Positions 52,601-60,958 of a stretch of DNA of 64,000 bases are shown piece after piece (within the stretch, counting starts at the first letter, position 1; every line of letters starts with the position of its first letter). The notes below the pieces were generated by a model. The model worked only from the letters and a program-made list of their open reading frames with translations. It was not told the DNA's origin and searched no databases. The stretch comes from G965276675 sp965276675 (GTDB lineage Bacteria > Acidobacteriota > Terriglobia > Terriglobales > Acidobacteriaceae), in contig OZ255624.1 of assembly GCA_965276675.1 (NCBI GenBank), forward strand, positions 1,364,001 to 1,428,000, read 5' to 3'. The position numbers and the translations under genes are program-made.

Positions 52601-52974
52601 ATAACTACGATGTTCCAAATACACCAGTATTTGGAAAGCATCTGAGCGGCCAATCCAGGCAAAGCTTTCTACACGGCTTATTTCCGGCATCGGCGTTCCC
52701 GCATCCTTCCCTGGGTCAAGAAGGCGATCTAGGCAGAAATACGTATGACCAACCTGGATATTCTAATGTAAATCTTAACGTAGGGAAGCTCTTTTACCTA
52801 CCATGGTTCCATAGTGAGAAGCTCAATCTGGAGCTTCGGGGGGAAATCTTTAATCTATTCAACCGTCCCAATCTGATTAATATGGATACAAATCTTGCTG
52901 ACTCACAGTTTGGTCGTGCAACGTCTCAATTACCTGCCCGAGATGTACAACTCCATGCGCGTGTTCAGTTTTAA
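49621..52974 (+). CDS. TonB-dependent receptor, Oar-like with carboxypeptidase-regulatory domain
   Basis: An outer-membrane transporter of 1117 residues that takes up a ligand, here probably an oligosaccharide, with TonB energy. Order: a long N-terminal leader with a membrane segment (LFGFLCFVISSSSAYAQ), a CarbopepD_reg domain (about 75-150: DGTAHDSSGAIIAGATLKLT, AGTYRVEITAPSFKT), plug (about 150-290: VGQNVYGLAALAPGITG), then the barrel, ending in the outer-membrane-type sequence VQLHARVQF. GGAGG nine bases upstream fixes ATG 49621, although the signal segment begins about 45 residues later. Acidobacteria hold dozens of such receptors. Confidence 0.93.
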   Translation: MLFRRTEFATLREAVYFKARGRRMQRKVWFDVYGLLRHGAARIRGIRRLTLFGFLCFVISSSSAYAQFSSGVDGTAHDSSGAIIAGATLKLTDVNLGVTKTTQSNGAGYFRIDTIAAGTYRVEITAPSFKTWVETGLTLQVREVRTIAPILESGAVNTTVTVSATESALDLASASTDAVVSRETVTQTPLVGQNVYGLAALAPGITGSALTSGDNFSNQYGISINAAGQRQESNSFIIDGAYVDTPSLGGEASVSPNPEIVQSLQISTNEFDASKGRTSGANVQVFTNSGTNEIHGTGDYFFLNQALTARTEFQSKVPEYRRQESGATLGGPIIKNKLFAYGAIDVLRAGTAFSQATTVETQELEAYVQSNFANTIAAQALKIAPPQSYATTDILTVGQVEAQRPGYYPAPNIPASLPAIGTINVNYTIPRNGYQWSFRIDDYIGQSDRIYGTVLRTVFSTLGAGARPALNNATTNNATFLNIGWTHTFSSHLLNETGLSYVRPSSTISALPALGTTGIPSVSIIGVSGFGPGLGLWAQNTLGWRETLTATIKSHELKIGGYLENIRENDTIPFRPFYNFNNILDFIQDKPTSESAVPINIKTLQGVTPLENYRQPYTGIFIQDNWKARSNLTINVGVRYDSQGPLFEVINPPLSSFSLGSGNTANLQIANGTIGPPAHGSNQAVDHNVWAINPRAGFSWDVSGNGRTAVRGGFGLFSDRMPYRSITGLVGANLPYSYTPSLSVYQGDSTPVFNLCVSHGYTLNCPLLIPANIQFDSHGGIVGQRAAIGGYSPNSKMAQIENWTLSVEQQLSNDLVFELNYSGMSSHYLPINTDINRFNGDLIVNKGALTRLNQSFSSIAYQTTNGNASGHYASAMLTRRISHGVSLRGIYTWGKALDVYSTAGTLQGGCACATTNIIQAGNFSAQRGRADFDIRQQFSADGVWNLPNPWSSGWKRDALGGWHLGGVAILQSGLPFTVYTSAPFPQGDYNADGYNYDVPNTPVFGKHLSGQSRQSFLHGLFPASAFPHPSLGQEGDLGRNTYDQPGYSNVNLNVGKLFYLPWFHSEKLNLELRGEIFNLFNRPNLINMDTNLADSQFGRATSQLPARDVQLHARVQF

Positions 52975-53413
52975 ACGCTTGATGGCAGCAAGACGCAAGG
53001 GTACGGTGTTGGAGTGCCCGGCTCGATGTTAACCAGCGAAATTAGGACAAGCGGTAACAAGGAGAGCGGAGATTGAGCAAGGCTAGAGCCGGAACGGGGA
53101 GCTGCGCAAAGAGCTGATCCGGCTGGTACGGCAGAAGCTCTGCTATGGGTACCGCAACGGGCGACCTCGGTAAAAGCCGTATTTGCGTCATCGCCCATAG
53201 GAAGTACTAGAGCGTTTCCCTTAACAACCTGGGGCTGCAACAAGACCCAACTCCACGAGCCCACTGCATCTCATCGCATACTATACATTGTACGGAGGGC
53301 TAACTCTTACTGGACTGGGACGTTAATTAAGAGTTGCGATGAGCAGTCCTTCTTTGACCGACCGCAGGCATGGGAACATCCCTTCTTGGCTTACACCATT
53401 GTGAAAAGACGAT
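52975..53413. other. Intergenic, possible IS3-type trace
   Basis: About 440 bases. On the plus strand near 53095-53175 the stretch LRKELIRLVRQKLCYGYRNG resembles the start of an IS3-family OrfB, but only about 25 codons remain. No promoter for the next gene could be fixed. Confidence 0.4.
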
Positions 53414-55228
53414 ATGCCTTACAAGCCAGATTTGCACAAGAGTCAACGGCGACAATCTCGCAGCGTTAATCGTCGCGAGTTTCTTCTGATGACCGCGGCA
53501 ACCTCAACCATGGCTTTGGCGCAAGGTGTGTCATCTCGTGGAGTAAAGCCACAACCGCGGGGTAAAGCATCCGGCAGGCCATTCCTCGCGCACTTTACCG
53601 ATGTGGCTGCCACGGCCGGCCTCACGGCCCCCGTGATTTACGGCGGCGTTAGTCACAAAGAGTACATCTTCGAGACTGCCGGCTGCGGAGCTGCCTTTTT
53701 TGACTACGATAATGATGGGTGGCTAGATATTCTCGTTCTCTGCGGCCTGCGCCCGGGAGAGACAATTGCCGGCGCGACGAACCGGCTTTACAAGAATAAC
53801 CGGGATGGCACATTTAGCGATGTTACGGAGGAGGCAGGATTAGTGCGTAGTGGATGGGCCAGCGCCGTGACCATCGCGGACTACAATAATGATGGCTTTG
53901 AAGACATTTTCGTTACGTATTATGGCCAGAATGTTCTTTACAAAAATAATGGCGATGGAACATTCACCGATGTAACAGAGCGCGCAGGCCTGGCCTACAG
54001 TGGCGAGCCCCGCTGGGGCTCAGGCTGCACATTCCTCGACTATGATCGTGATGGGCATCTTGACCTATTTGTCGCCAACTACTTGAAGGTTGATCTGCCT
54101 CACTTACCAAAGCCGGGTGACAGCCCCATGTGCGACTTCAGAGGGGTGGCTGTGAACTGCGGACCGCGAGGCCTCCCATTTGCTCGAAATTATCTGTACA
54201 AAAATCAGCGGGACGGCTCGTTTCGCGAGGTCAGCTTGGATATTGGAATAACAAGCGCCACGGCCGCTTATGCCATGACGGCTGTTGCAGCCGATTTTGA
54301 TGCTGACGGATGGACTGATCTTTATGTCGCTTCGGACTCCACGCCCAGCTTACTGCTGATGAACCAGAAGGGCGCGGGGTTTCGGGAAGAAGGCATTCAA
54401 CGCGGCGTGGCTCTCGGCGAGGATGGCATGGCGCAAGCGGGAATGGGCATCGCCGTAGGAGATTACAACCTCGATGGACATCTCGATATCTTCAAAACGC
54501 ACTTCCTAGAAGATACGGACGTACTTTATCAAAACGATGGTTCCGGAATGTTCACTGACATGACGATGGCGGCCGGTCTTGGGGTCGAAACACGTTACGT
54601 CAGTTGGGGTACGGGGTTCGCGGATCTGGATAATAACGGGTGGCCGGACTTGTTTGTAGTGACCGGATCAGTTTATCCAGAAATTGAAGCAAAGTTGCCC
54701 CAATATCCGATGAAGACCCCACGCCTGATTTTTCGAAATCTAGGCAATGGTAAGTTCGAAGAATTGATCGAAGAGGCTGGACCTGGAATCGCCGCCGCTC
54801 ACTGCAGCCGGGGCTGTGCCTTTGGAGACTTTGATAATGACGGAGATGTGGATATGCTGATTGTGAATTTGAACGAACCCCCCTCTCTTCTCCGCAACGA
54901 CCTCCGCAGCGCCGGGAATTGGCTGAAGGTTCGACTGGTTGGCACTAAGTCGAATCGCAGCGCAATCGGGTCCAGAATCGTGGCACGCTATGGCGGCAAG
55001 ATCCAGGCGCAGAGCGTTACCGCTCAATCCAGTTTCTACTCTGTGAATGACCGCAGGCTGCATTTTGGATTAGGCACGGCAACGCAGGCCGATATAGAAA
55101 TCTTCTGGACCAGTGGAGCCGTTGAGAAACTATCTGCTATCAAGGCGAATCAACTTGTTGTTGTCCAGGAAGGGCACGGGGTGGTGCAGCATTCGGATTT
55201 CAAGGCTGGTAGAAGCCAGGTTAGGTGA
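53414..55228 (+). CDS. CRTAC1 family protein: FG-GAP repeats with ASPIC/UnbV domain
   Basis: 604 residues, exported (SVNRREFLLMTAATSTMALA, a Tat-like signal). FG-GAP/VCBS calcium-binding repeats follow one another: FDYDNDGWLDILVLCG, ADYNNDGFEDIFVTYY, LDYDRDGHLDLFVANY, ADFDADGWTDLYVASD, GDYNLDGHLDIFKTHF, ADLDNNGWPDLFVVTG and GDFDNDGDVDMLIVNL. The C-terminal ASPIC/UnbV domain is IGSRIVARYGGKIQAQSVTA and FGLGTATQADIEIFWTSGAV. Such proteins are usually found beside SusCD/TonB receptors. Molecular role is not known. Confidence 0.92.
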   Translation: MPYKPDLHKSQRRQSRSVNRREFLLMTAATSTMALAQGVSSRGVKPQPRGKASGRPFLAHFTDVAATAGLTAPVIYGGVSHKEYIFETAGCGAAFFDYDNDGWLDILVLCGLRPGETIAGATNRLYKNNRDGTFSDVTEEAGLVRSGWASAVTIADYNNDGFEDIFVTYYGQNVLYKNNGDGTFTDVTERAGLAYSGEPRWGSGCTFLDYDRDGHLDLFVANYLKVDLPHLPKPGDSPMCDFRGVAVNCGPRGLPFARNYLYKNQRDGSFREVSLDIGITSATAAYAMTAVAADFDADGWTDLYVASDSTPSLLLMNQKGAGFREEGIQRGVALGEDGMAQAGMGIAVGDYNLDGHLDIFKTHFLEDTDVLYQNDGSGMFTDMTMAAGLGVETRYVSWGTGFADLDNNGWPDLFVVTGSVYPEIEAKLPQYPMKTPRLIFRNLGNGKFEELIEEAGPGIAAAHCSRGCAFGDFDNDGDVDMLIVNLNEPPSLLRNDLRSAGNWLKVRLVGTKSNRSAIGSRIVARYGGKIQAQSVTAQSSFYSVNDRRLHFGLGTATQADIEIFWTSGAVEKLSAIKANQLVVVQEGHGVVQHSDFKAGRSQVR

Positions 55229-55573
55229 AGCAGTGGGGATCGAGCGATTTGTCATGGTCAGCCAGATCATCCTCCATATGGCCGGCTTCTAAAAGGGTTA
55301 AGCTGGATGAGAAACGACAGAATCGAAGAAGTATCTTCGCCTGGATGTCGGCGGAAGTAATGCCCTTTCACCGGGCCTGCTAAGAGAGTCAGCAGAATGG
55401 CGGAACAGTGAACGGTGCACCTCAAGCCTGAACCCGAACTGGTTCCACGAGACCGATTGCGATTGTGAGGAACGGCGCGCACGGGATCGCTATCGGGGCA
55501 GGAGCATAGCCTGGGAACCCCTTCTCGAGTCCGACAAGAATCCGCATAACAGCAAAGTTTCTTACCTAATTAC
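55229..55573. other. Convergent intergenic region, nothing recognised
   Basis: About 345 bases between convergent genes. Short frames here do not match any family. It should hold termination signals for both, but no clear hairpin plus T-run was identified by eye. Confidence 0.35.
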
Positions 55574-56836
55574 TTACCGTCTGCTGATCGTCATTCTGAA
55601 TTCGCGAACATGCGAACGATAGTGCAGACTGTTTTTACGCCAACTGCCGGAAAACTGAATCCACCCCACCAAATCATTCCCCTGTAGTTTCAGCCATTTC
55701 AGCGGGAGTCGAGGACAATACGGATTCATGTCTTGCGATTCCCACATCGCTTCGTGATGCACCAGGGTAAAGGGTCCCCATGGATGCGGGGCGTCATAGA
55801 TTGCCAGCTCCGTCCCGTCATCCGGTGAAAAGTCCTTGTGCAGCCACCAGGTCAACAGGACGTAACGCTTGATCGAGGGGATGTAAACCATGTCTGGCAG
55901 GCTGATCCGGCGATCTTCCGTGAGAACCGGAATGGCCTGTTGGAGGTTGCTGCTCCAACGCGGATGGTTGTCGTCCTTCAGTTCTGAAATCCACTCCCAC
56001 GCACTCACATCCTGAATCCTATCGGCAAGTACCCGGCCTACACGCAGATTGCTGCCGTTGTCCCATTGATCTGTGGAAACCGCGTATACGTACTTGTCAG
56101 GCGCATCGGCATTATTGCGGCCCGTGTTGACGAAAGCCGGTCCTCCGAAATTGTGTCCCGGAAACATCGGGCCCTTGATGTCCTTAATAGCAGGAGTCCA
56201 GGTCTTGCCATGATCACGAGAGCTGACGATCGTTGCATCGCTGCCGTGTTGACTCTTAGTGCCATAGGCGGGCGGCTTCGCCCCAAGCAAGTTCTGGAAT
56301 GCCAGGTAGAGCACTCCTTTGACGCAAATCATTCCGGCCGGCTTCGTACCGTTGCCACCCGAACCTTTGTAGTCAGGCATGGAATTAACCCGGGTGATCG
56401 TGTAATGAGGAGGCATTCCGGAGAATTTTTCGACATCCAGGCCGTCGTTCTTGCCTCCCCAGCTCGGATCGCCAGCCGAGGTATATATTTCGCCATCGTC
56501 AGCCCAAGTCATGGGGAAAGTGTCTCCGCGTATCTGATAACCGGCTTTGCCGAAATACGGGACGAGGGGACCGATAGACTTCGTGTCCTCTCCGCGAGCG
56601 GGCAGGGGATACTCGACTTCATTCCCTATCCAGTTGAATCCCACGATAACGTCACTCTTCTCTAATCGCGGCTGGTCCCGGCTAACTTGGGGATCTTGGC
56701 CAAAGAAAGATGCCGGCACGATCATCACGATGGAGAGCAGTGCAACCGCTAGCGATGTAGTTGCCCAGTGCGCGGCATTGGTCCGCGCTTTATTGGCAAT
56801 GGGGTGTAAACGCGAATCGAAACGTTCCGATTTCAT
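55574..56836 (-). CDS. Secreted beta-propeller protein (DUF4185/sialidase-like)
   Basis: 420 residues with an uncleaved or late signal segment (TTSLAVALLSIVMIVPASFF). Propeller features: IRGDTFPMTWADDGEIYTSA, GDPSWGG, AGMICVKGVLYLAFQNLLG, VSSRDHGKTWTPAIKD (Asp-box-like), FVNTGRNNADAPDKYVYAVS, SLPDMVYIPSIKRYVLLTWW and the signature APHPWGPFTLVHHEAMWES. It is paralogous to three other genes in this window. The ATG is at 56836. Probably the last gene of the minus-strand group that begins with the symporter, although it also has its own promoter. Confidence 0.75.
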   Translation of the reverse strand: MKSERFDSRLHPIANKARTNAAHWATTSLAVALLSIVMIVPASFFGQDPQVSRDQPRLEKSDVIVGFNWIGNEVEYPLPARGEDTKSIGPLVPYFGKAGYQIRGDTFPMTWADDGEIYTSAGDPSWGGKNDGLDVEKFSGMPPHYTITRVNSMPDYKGSGGNGTKPAGMICVKGVLYLAFQNLLGAKPPAYGTKSQHGSDATIVSSRDHGKTWTPAIKDIKGPMFPGHNFGGPAFVNTGRNNADAPDKYVYAVSTDQWDNGSNLRVGRVLADRIQDVSAWEWISELKDDNHPRWSSNLQQAIPVLTEDRRISLPDMVYIPSIKRYVLLTWWLHKDFSPDDGTELAIYDAPHPWGPFTLVHHEAMWESQDMNPYCPRLPLKWLKLQGNDLVGWIQFSGSWRKNSLHYRSHVREFRMTISRR

Positions 56837-56889
56837 TTTAGAGTGCGCCTTGTATCGCGATTTGACCTGAATTGAATAGCAGACCAGTT

Positions 56890-56917
56890 TCTATACCTGT
56901 CGTCCGGTGACTGTCAA
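56890..56917 (-). promoter_or_regulatory. Promoter candidate for the propeller gene at 55574
   Basis: On the minus strand TTGACA (56917-56912) and TATAGA (56895-56890) are separated by 16 bases, about 55 bases before the start codon. It lacks the TTTCGC extension seen at the receptor and symporter promoters. Confidence 0.5.
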
Positions 56918-57021
56918 ATTAGTCTAAAAGGTGCGATTCATGAATCTCAGCCCAGACTGGTCCGAGTTCTCGGGGTCAGGTCACAGCGCTCCACCGGCCG
57001 CTGATCGGCAGAAGCTGCTTA

Positions 57022-58494
57022 CTACCTTTGCGCTGCTTGGTTCGGCTCGACGAGTTTGTAGCGCTTGCGGTTATCGTGCTGTTCGAGGGCATCGTGTTGC
57101 AAGGCCACAAAGCGTTTTACAAGAGCCTGGATCTCAGCTTTTTGTCCGCTGTTACGCGAGGCCATAATTAAATGATAGAGGGCGCTTTGATCCGATGGGT
57201 CCGTTTGGAGTGCAACGCGGCACTGTTCAATGGCAAGAGTATTTTGGCCCGATTTCAAGTACATACTGGCAAGAAGGTCTCGTGCAGGCGTCAGGTCCGG
57301 TTTCAATCGAACCGCTAGCAAAGCGGAATCCATCGCCCGCCGAAACGCCGCACTCCCTGCCTTGGCTCCCTGGTCGAGCAGTATTTTAGCCAACAAGAAG
57401 TGGAGGGATGCATCATTCGGATGATCCTTTAACTTCTTTTGTATCGCCTTTAGGGCTTGCTCCACGTCGCCATTCTGGATTTCCGTCAAAGCCAGAGCAT
57501 AGGAGCCGGTGCCTTCGGCAGGATTGAGTTGTTCCGCAGTTTCAAAGTCGCGCTCTGCATTCTCGTATTGCGCAAGCTGACCGTATAGGAGGCCCCGCGC
57601 GATATAGAGGCTGGCATCGTTGGGGATGCGTTTAAGCCCCGCGTTGATCATATCGACTCCCACTTGAAAGGACTCATGGCTGAGACACAGTCCGGCGAAC
57701 CGGACATAGTAATCGGCATTGCTTGGGTCCAGGACGATAGCTTGCCGGAGAAGCGAGACAGCGCTTGGAGTGTCGCCCAGTGCCTCGTAGGCTTGAGAGG
57801 CTAAACTTAGAACATCCGGATCAAGCGTTTGCGCCGATAGGAGCGGCTGAAGCGTTTGGATTGCATCTTCATTCCTGTTGACCATAGTTTGCATAAGCGC
57901 AAGGTTATATCGCGGATTAGACTTTTCTGGTAGCAGTTTTACGAGTCGCTCAAATATTGCAGCAGCCTGTGCAAACTGGCTTCGGCTCATAAGGCAGTAA
58001 CCATACCATTCCAATGATTCGGGATGAGATGAGACAGGCTTATCGACAAGCTGAAATTGAGAAATTGCTGCAGTACAGTTCTTCTGCTTGGCTTGAGCGA
58101 CAGCCAGCATCTCATGGGCGGTCTGGTCACTTGGATTCGCCTTCGCTATTTTCTGCAGGACTGGAATTACACGCTTATCCCCGGCTTGATAGAGAAGCTG
58201 GGCTGCGCCTTTCAGCGCTGCAGGATAATCAGGAGATAGAGCCAAGGCGCTTTGGAACGCCGCCAACGCTGGTGGGGCCTCACCTTTCAGCGAGAGCGCA
58301 ATCCCTTTCAACGTCCAAACCCGGAAATCCCGAGGATCTCCCTTTAGAGTGGAGTTAGCGATCGATAAGGCCTCGTCGTAACGCTGATTGCGAATCGCAG
58401 ATTCAATCAGCACCACCGGAGCTGGGCCAGCCCTCCCTCGCGCGGGCAAGAATAGAAGCATAATGACCAGGAATATGAAGCTGTTACGGAACAT
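57022..58494 (-). CDS. Secreted TPR-repeat protein
   Basis: About 490 residues with a signal peptide (FIFLVIMLLFLPARGRA) and roughly eleven tetratricopeptide repeats, for example YDEALSIANSTLKGDPRDFR, ALAAFQSALALSPDYPAALK, AAAIFERLVKLLPEKSNPRY and NTLAIEQCRVALQTDPSDQS. TPR arrays bind other proteins. It ends with a basic tail. The ATG at 58494 fits the signal peptide; an in-frame ATG at 58515 is the alternative. Probably transcribed after the symporter. Confidence 0.85.
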   Translation of the reverse strand: MFRNSFIFLVIMLLFLPARGRAGPAPVVLIESAIRNQRYDEALSIANSTLKGDPRDFRVWTLKGIALSLKGEAPPALAAFQSALALSPDYPAALKGAAQLLYQAGDKRVIPVLQKIAKANPSDQTAHEMLAVAQAKQKNCTAAISQFQLVDKPVSSHPESLEWYGYCLMSRSQFAQAAAIFERLVKLLPEKSNPRYNLALMQTMVNRNEDAIQTLQPLLSAQTLDPDVLSLASQAYEALGDTPSAVSLLRQAIVLDPSNADYYVRFAGLCLSHESFQVGVDMINAGLKRIPNDASLYIARGLLYGQLAQYENAERDFETAEQLNPAEGTGSYALALTEIQNGDVEQALKAIQKKLKDHPNDASLHFLLAKILLDQGAKAGSAAFRRAMDSALLAVRLKPDLTPARDLLASMYLKSGQNTLAIEQCRVALQTDPSDQSALYHLIMASRNSGQKAEIQALVKRFVALQHDALEQHDNRKRYKLVEPNQAAQR

Positions 58495-58586
58495 ACATGA
58501 ACGGTCGTTTGACACTCAGGAACCTCCGCATTTGCCGCAAACATTGTCTCGACAACATGTTTGTAGCATGTGAAGCTTCTGCCCCT

Positions 58587-58835
58587 TCAACCAGATAAAT
58601 CGTTAGGGTTACGACGACTGCCATGGTTGCTGCTACGTGGCCAGAAAAGTAACACATAGATCAATCCAAGGATTAGTAAGCCCGCTCCCCACCAGAGCTG
58701 CAGATGCAGTCCGTACATTGCGATGCCGCTATGTAGGCCTCCTGAAAAATCAGAGATGCCGGCTGCGAGGATGAGCACCCCATAGATGCTCAACAGGCAA
58801 CCAACAAAGAACCAAACTGGGATCATCCGCCTCAT
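58587..58835 (-). CDS. Small two-span membrane protein
   Basis: 82 residues with two membrane segments (IPVWFFVGCLLSIYGVLILA and LWWGAGLLILGLIYVLLFWP) and a basic C-terminus. It starts 9 bases after the symporter stop on the same strand, as an accessory gene would. Similar small proteins follow SSS-family transporters elsewhere, so it may be an accessory subunit (inference). Confidence 0.65.
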   Translation of the reverse strand: MRRMIPVWFFVGCLLSIYGVLILAAGISDFSGGLHSGIAMYGLHLQLWWGAGLLILGLIYVLLFWPRSSNHGSRRNPNDLSG

Positions 58836-58844
58836 CTATTCAAC

Positions 58845-60560
58845 CTACCAAAAGATGACATTCAGCAGCAGGAATGCAGCAAAGATTGTCCCTGCCCAAA
58901 AAAGCGGCCGATGCAGGAGAGACACTGACTTCCCTGAGGGCAAGGGAGTCAATCCATACACCAAGTTTTTCAGCTCCGCTTCTGGCTTTGGCCGTGTAAA
59001 TATAGACACCACTACAGTTACAATTACATTGACAATCAGGGTCCACATCGAGCGATACACATTCTCCGCCATGTCTTTAGCATCTGTTGAGAATGCAACA
59101 TAACGCAGAGCCGAGGGATCAACCTTTACCCATGCCCAGAGTGCACAGGCAGTCAGAATGCCCGCAACAAGGCCCCACAATCCGGCGGCAGGTGTAGTAC
59201 GCTTCCATAGCATGCCCAAAATTACTGTGCCAAACATGGGAACGATGAAGAATCCAAAGAGCATCTGCGCATAGACAATGATGCTCGAGAAGTTCATGAC
59301 CAGGTAGGCCGTTCCAATACTTACAATGACCCCCAGCAACGAGCACCACCGACCCATGTTCAGATAGTGCTGGTCGGTTGCAGTCTTCCTGATCAGCGGC
59401 TGGTATATGTCATATGTCCACACGGTGGAGAACGCAGTTACATTGCCCGCCATACCGCTCATAAAGCCTGCGATCAACGCTGTAATTCCGAGGCCCAATA
59501 AACCTGGCCCGCAGTAGCGGGCCAGCATCAGCGGGAGAACCTCATTGTACGTATGAACGCCGGGTTGACCTCCAAGCATTTCTGGCACGAGCCTGAACGG
59601 GAGCACCGCGATCGCCAGCAGTCCTGGCACAATCACGATGAGCGGCACCAGCATTTTCAGAAAGGCCCCCAAAAGAGTGCCTAACTGGGCCGATCGCAGA
59701 CTCTTTGCAGCCATTACTCTCTGTACCACCAGGAAGTCGGTGGTCCAGTAGCCGAAGGAGATCGCAATACCCCAGCCAAAGACAATGCCTGTCCAGTGGA
59801 CACCCATCGGATTGGCCGTAGAGGAACCGAGTCCACGCCACAGGTGGGTGAAGTCCTGGCCAGGGAAGGCGGCATTGACCCGGTGAACCAGGCCGGTCCA
59901 TCCTCCGGTCTCGATCAGCCCAGCAACAGGTATCACGAGGCATCCTAGCCAGATCAGGACGAATTGCAGCACTTCATTGAAGATGGCTGAAAGCAGGCCG
60001 CCGGCCATTACATAGATCCCAACGGTAAGCGACGAGACCCAGATACTAAAGTGGATATTCCAGCCGAGGATGACTCTGAGAATTACGGCCATCGAATACA
60101 TATTGATACCGCTCATCAGAATCGTCATTATGGCGAAGGAGACGGCGGAAACCGACCTCGCCCCTTCACCGTAGCGCAGCTGCAGATAACCCGGAACGGA
60201 GTGTGTTTTGCAGATATAGTAAAACGGCAGCATCACGAGTGCGAGGAAGAGAATCGCCGGGACCGCCGCAATCCAGTATGCGTGGGCGATAATGATGCCA
60301 TATTGGTACGTTGCCGCGGCATACCCCATCATTTCTAGCGAACCCAGATTAGCTGATATGAAGCTGAGTCCCGCAATCCACGCTGTCATCTCCCGGCCGG
60401 CCATAAAGAAATCATTACTTGTGCCCGTAAAGCGCCGCAAATAGATCCCCAACCCCAGAACCAGAACGAAATAGAGAACAATAATGGCCGTATCTGTTGG
60501 GTTGAGGTTCACTAATCGGGTATGCGCGAGAGCAATCAGACAAAGCATTCGAGGATCCAA
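58845..60560 (-). CDS. Sodium:solute symporter (SSS family, SGLT-like)
   Basis: 571 residues, 13 or 14 membrane segments. SLEMMGYAAATYQYGIIIAH, RYGEGARSVSAVSFAIMTIL, VMAGGLLSAIFNEVLQFVLI, FGYWTTDFLVVQRVMAAKSL and GMAGNVTAFSTVWTYDIYQP are typical of SGLT-type sugar symporters, the last carrying the sodium-site residues. It imports a sugar or sugar acid with sodium. First gene of the minus-strand operon, divergent from the LacI regulator, whose control is therefore likely. The start may be ATG 60560 or a little downstream. Confidence 0.9.
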   Translation of the reverse strand: MDPRMLCLIALAHTRLVNLNPTDTAIIVLYFVLVLGLGIYLRRFTGTSNDFFMAGREMTAWIAGLSFISANLGSLEMMGYAAATYQYGIIIAHAYWIAAVPAILFLALVMLPFYYICKTHSVPGYLQLRYGEGARSVSAVSFAIMTILMSGINMYSMAVILRVILGWNIHFSIWVSSLTVGIYVMAGGLLSAIFNEVLQFVLIWLGCLVIPVAGLIETGGWTGLVHRVNAAFPGQDFTHLWRGLGSSTANPMGVHWTGIVFGWGIAISFGYWTTDFLVVQRVMAAKSLRSAQLGTLLGAFLKMLVPLIVIVPGLLAIAVLPFRLVPEMLGGQPGVHTYNEVLPLMLARYCGPGLLGLGITALIAGFMSGMAGNVTAFSTVWTYDIYQPLIRKTATDQHYLNMGRWCSLLGVIVSIGTAYLVMNFSSIIVYAQMLFGFFIVPMFGTVILGMLWKRTTPAAGLWGLVAGILTACALWAWVKVDPSALRYVAFSTDAKDMAENVYRSMWTLIVNVIVTVVVSIFTRPKPEAELKNLVYGLTPLPSGKSVSLLHRPLFWAGTIFAAFLLLNVIFW

Positions 60561-60808
60561 TGTGAAAGGCTGAACACTGTAGAGTGAACAAGAGAAAAGA
60601 CTGCCGTCTACCAGCTTATTGGTGATTTTCAGGAGTGCAACACTTCGATAGAGGTCCCAAAATTCCGCCCGTTCTGCCGTAGCCTCTTGATGAGGGCTTC
60701 TCTATTCAGGAGACAGGCTGGCAAGGGTGTCCGCATTGGACAATCCGACCTTCTCAGCCTCACCATTCGCACACTCTCGTGTCCTGCCGCGGTAACGTGC
60801 GAAGTACG

Positions 60809-60837
60809 TTTCTAGATTTTTTGCGTACTCCTGTCAA
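60809..60837 (-). promoter_or_regulatory. Symporter promoter with receptor-like 12-mer
   Basis: On the minus strand TTGACA (60837-60832) and TAGAAA (60814-60809), 17-base spacer. TTTCGC lies directly upstream of the -35, making the 12-mer TTTCGCTTGACA identical to that at 49543-49554. The GCGATG-TTTTCGC surroundings (60838-60851) are operator-like. Confidence 0.65.
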
Positions 60838-60958
60838 GCGAAAACATCGCGACATTTACGGGCCGGATATACGGCTCTATGTGTGACCAATCCTGCCGGA
60901 AAAGCCAAGAGCATCCACAGCAAACAAAACGTTATGATCGGAGCTATAATCTACGCTG

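Noticed and set aside
57022..60560. T6SS or secretion role for the TPR protein
   Set aside because: Context is a sugar uptake operon; TPR sequence alone does not support secretion.
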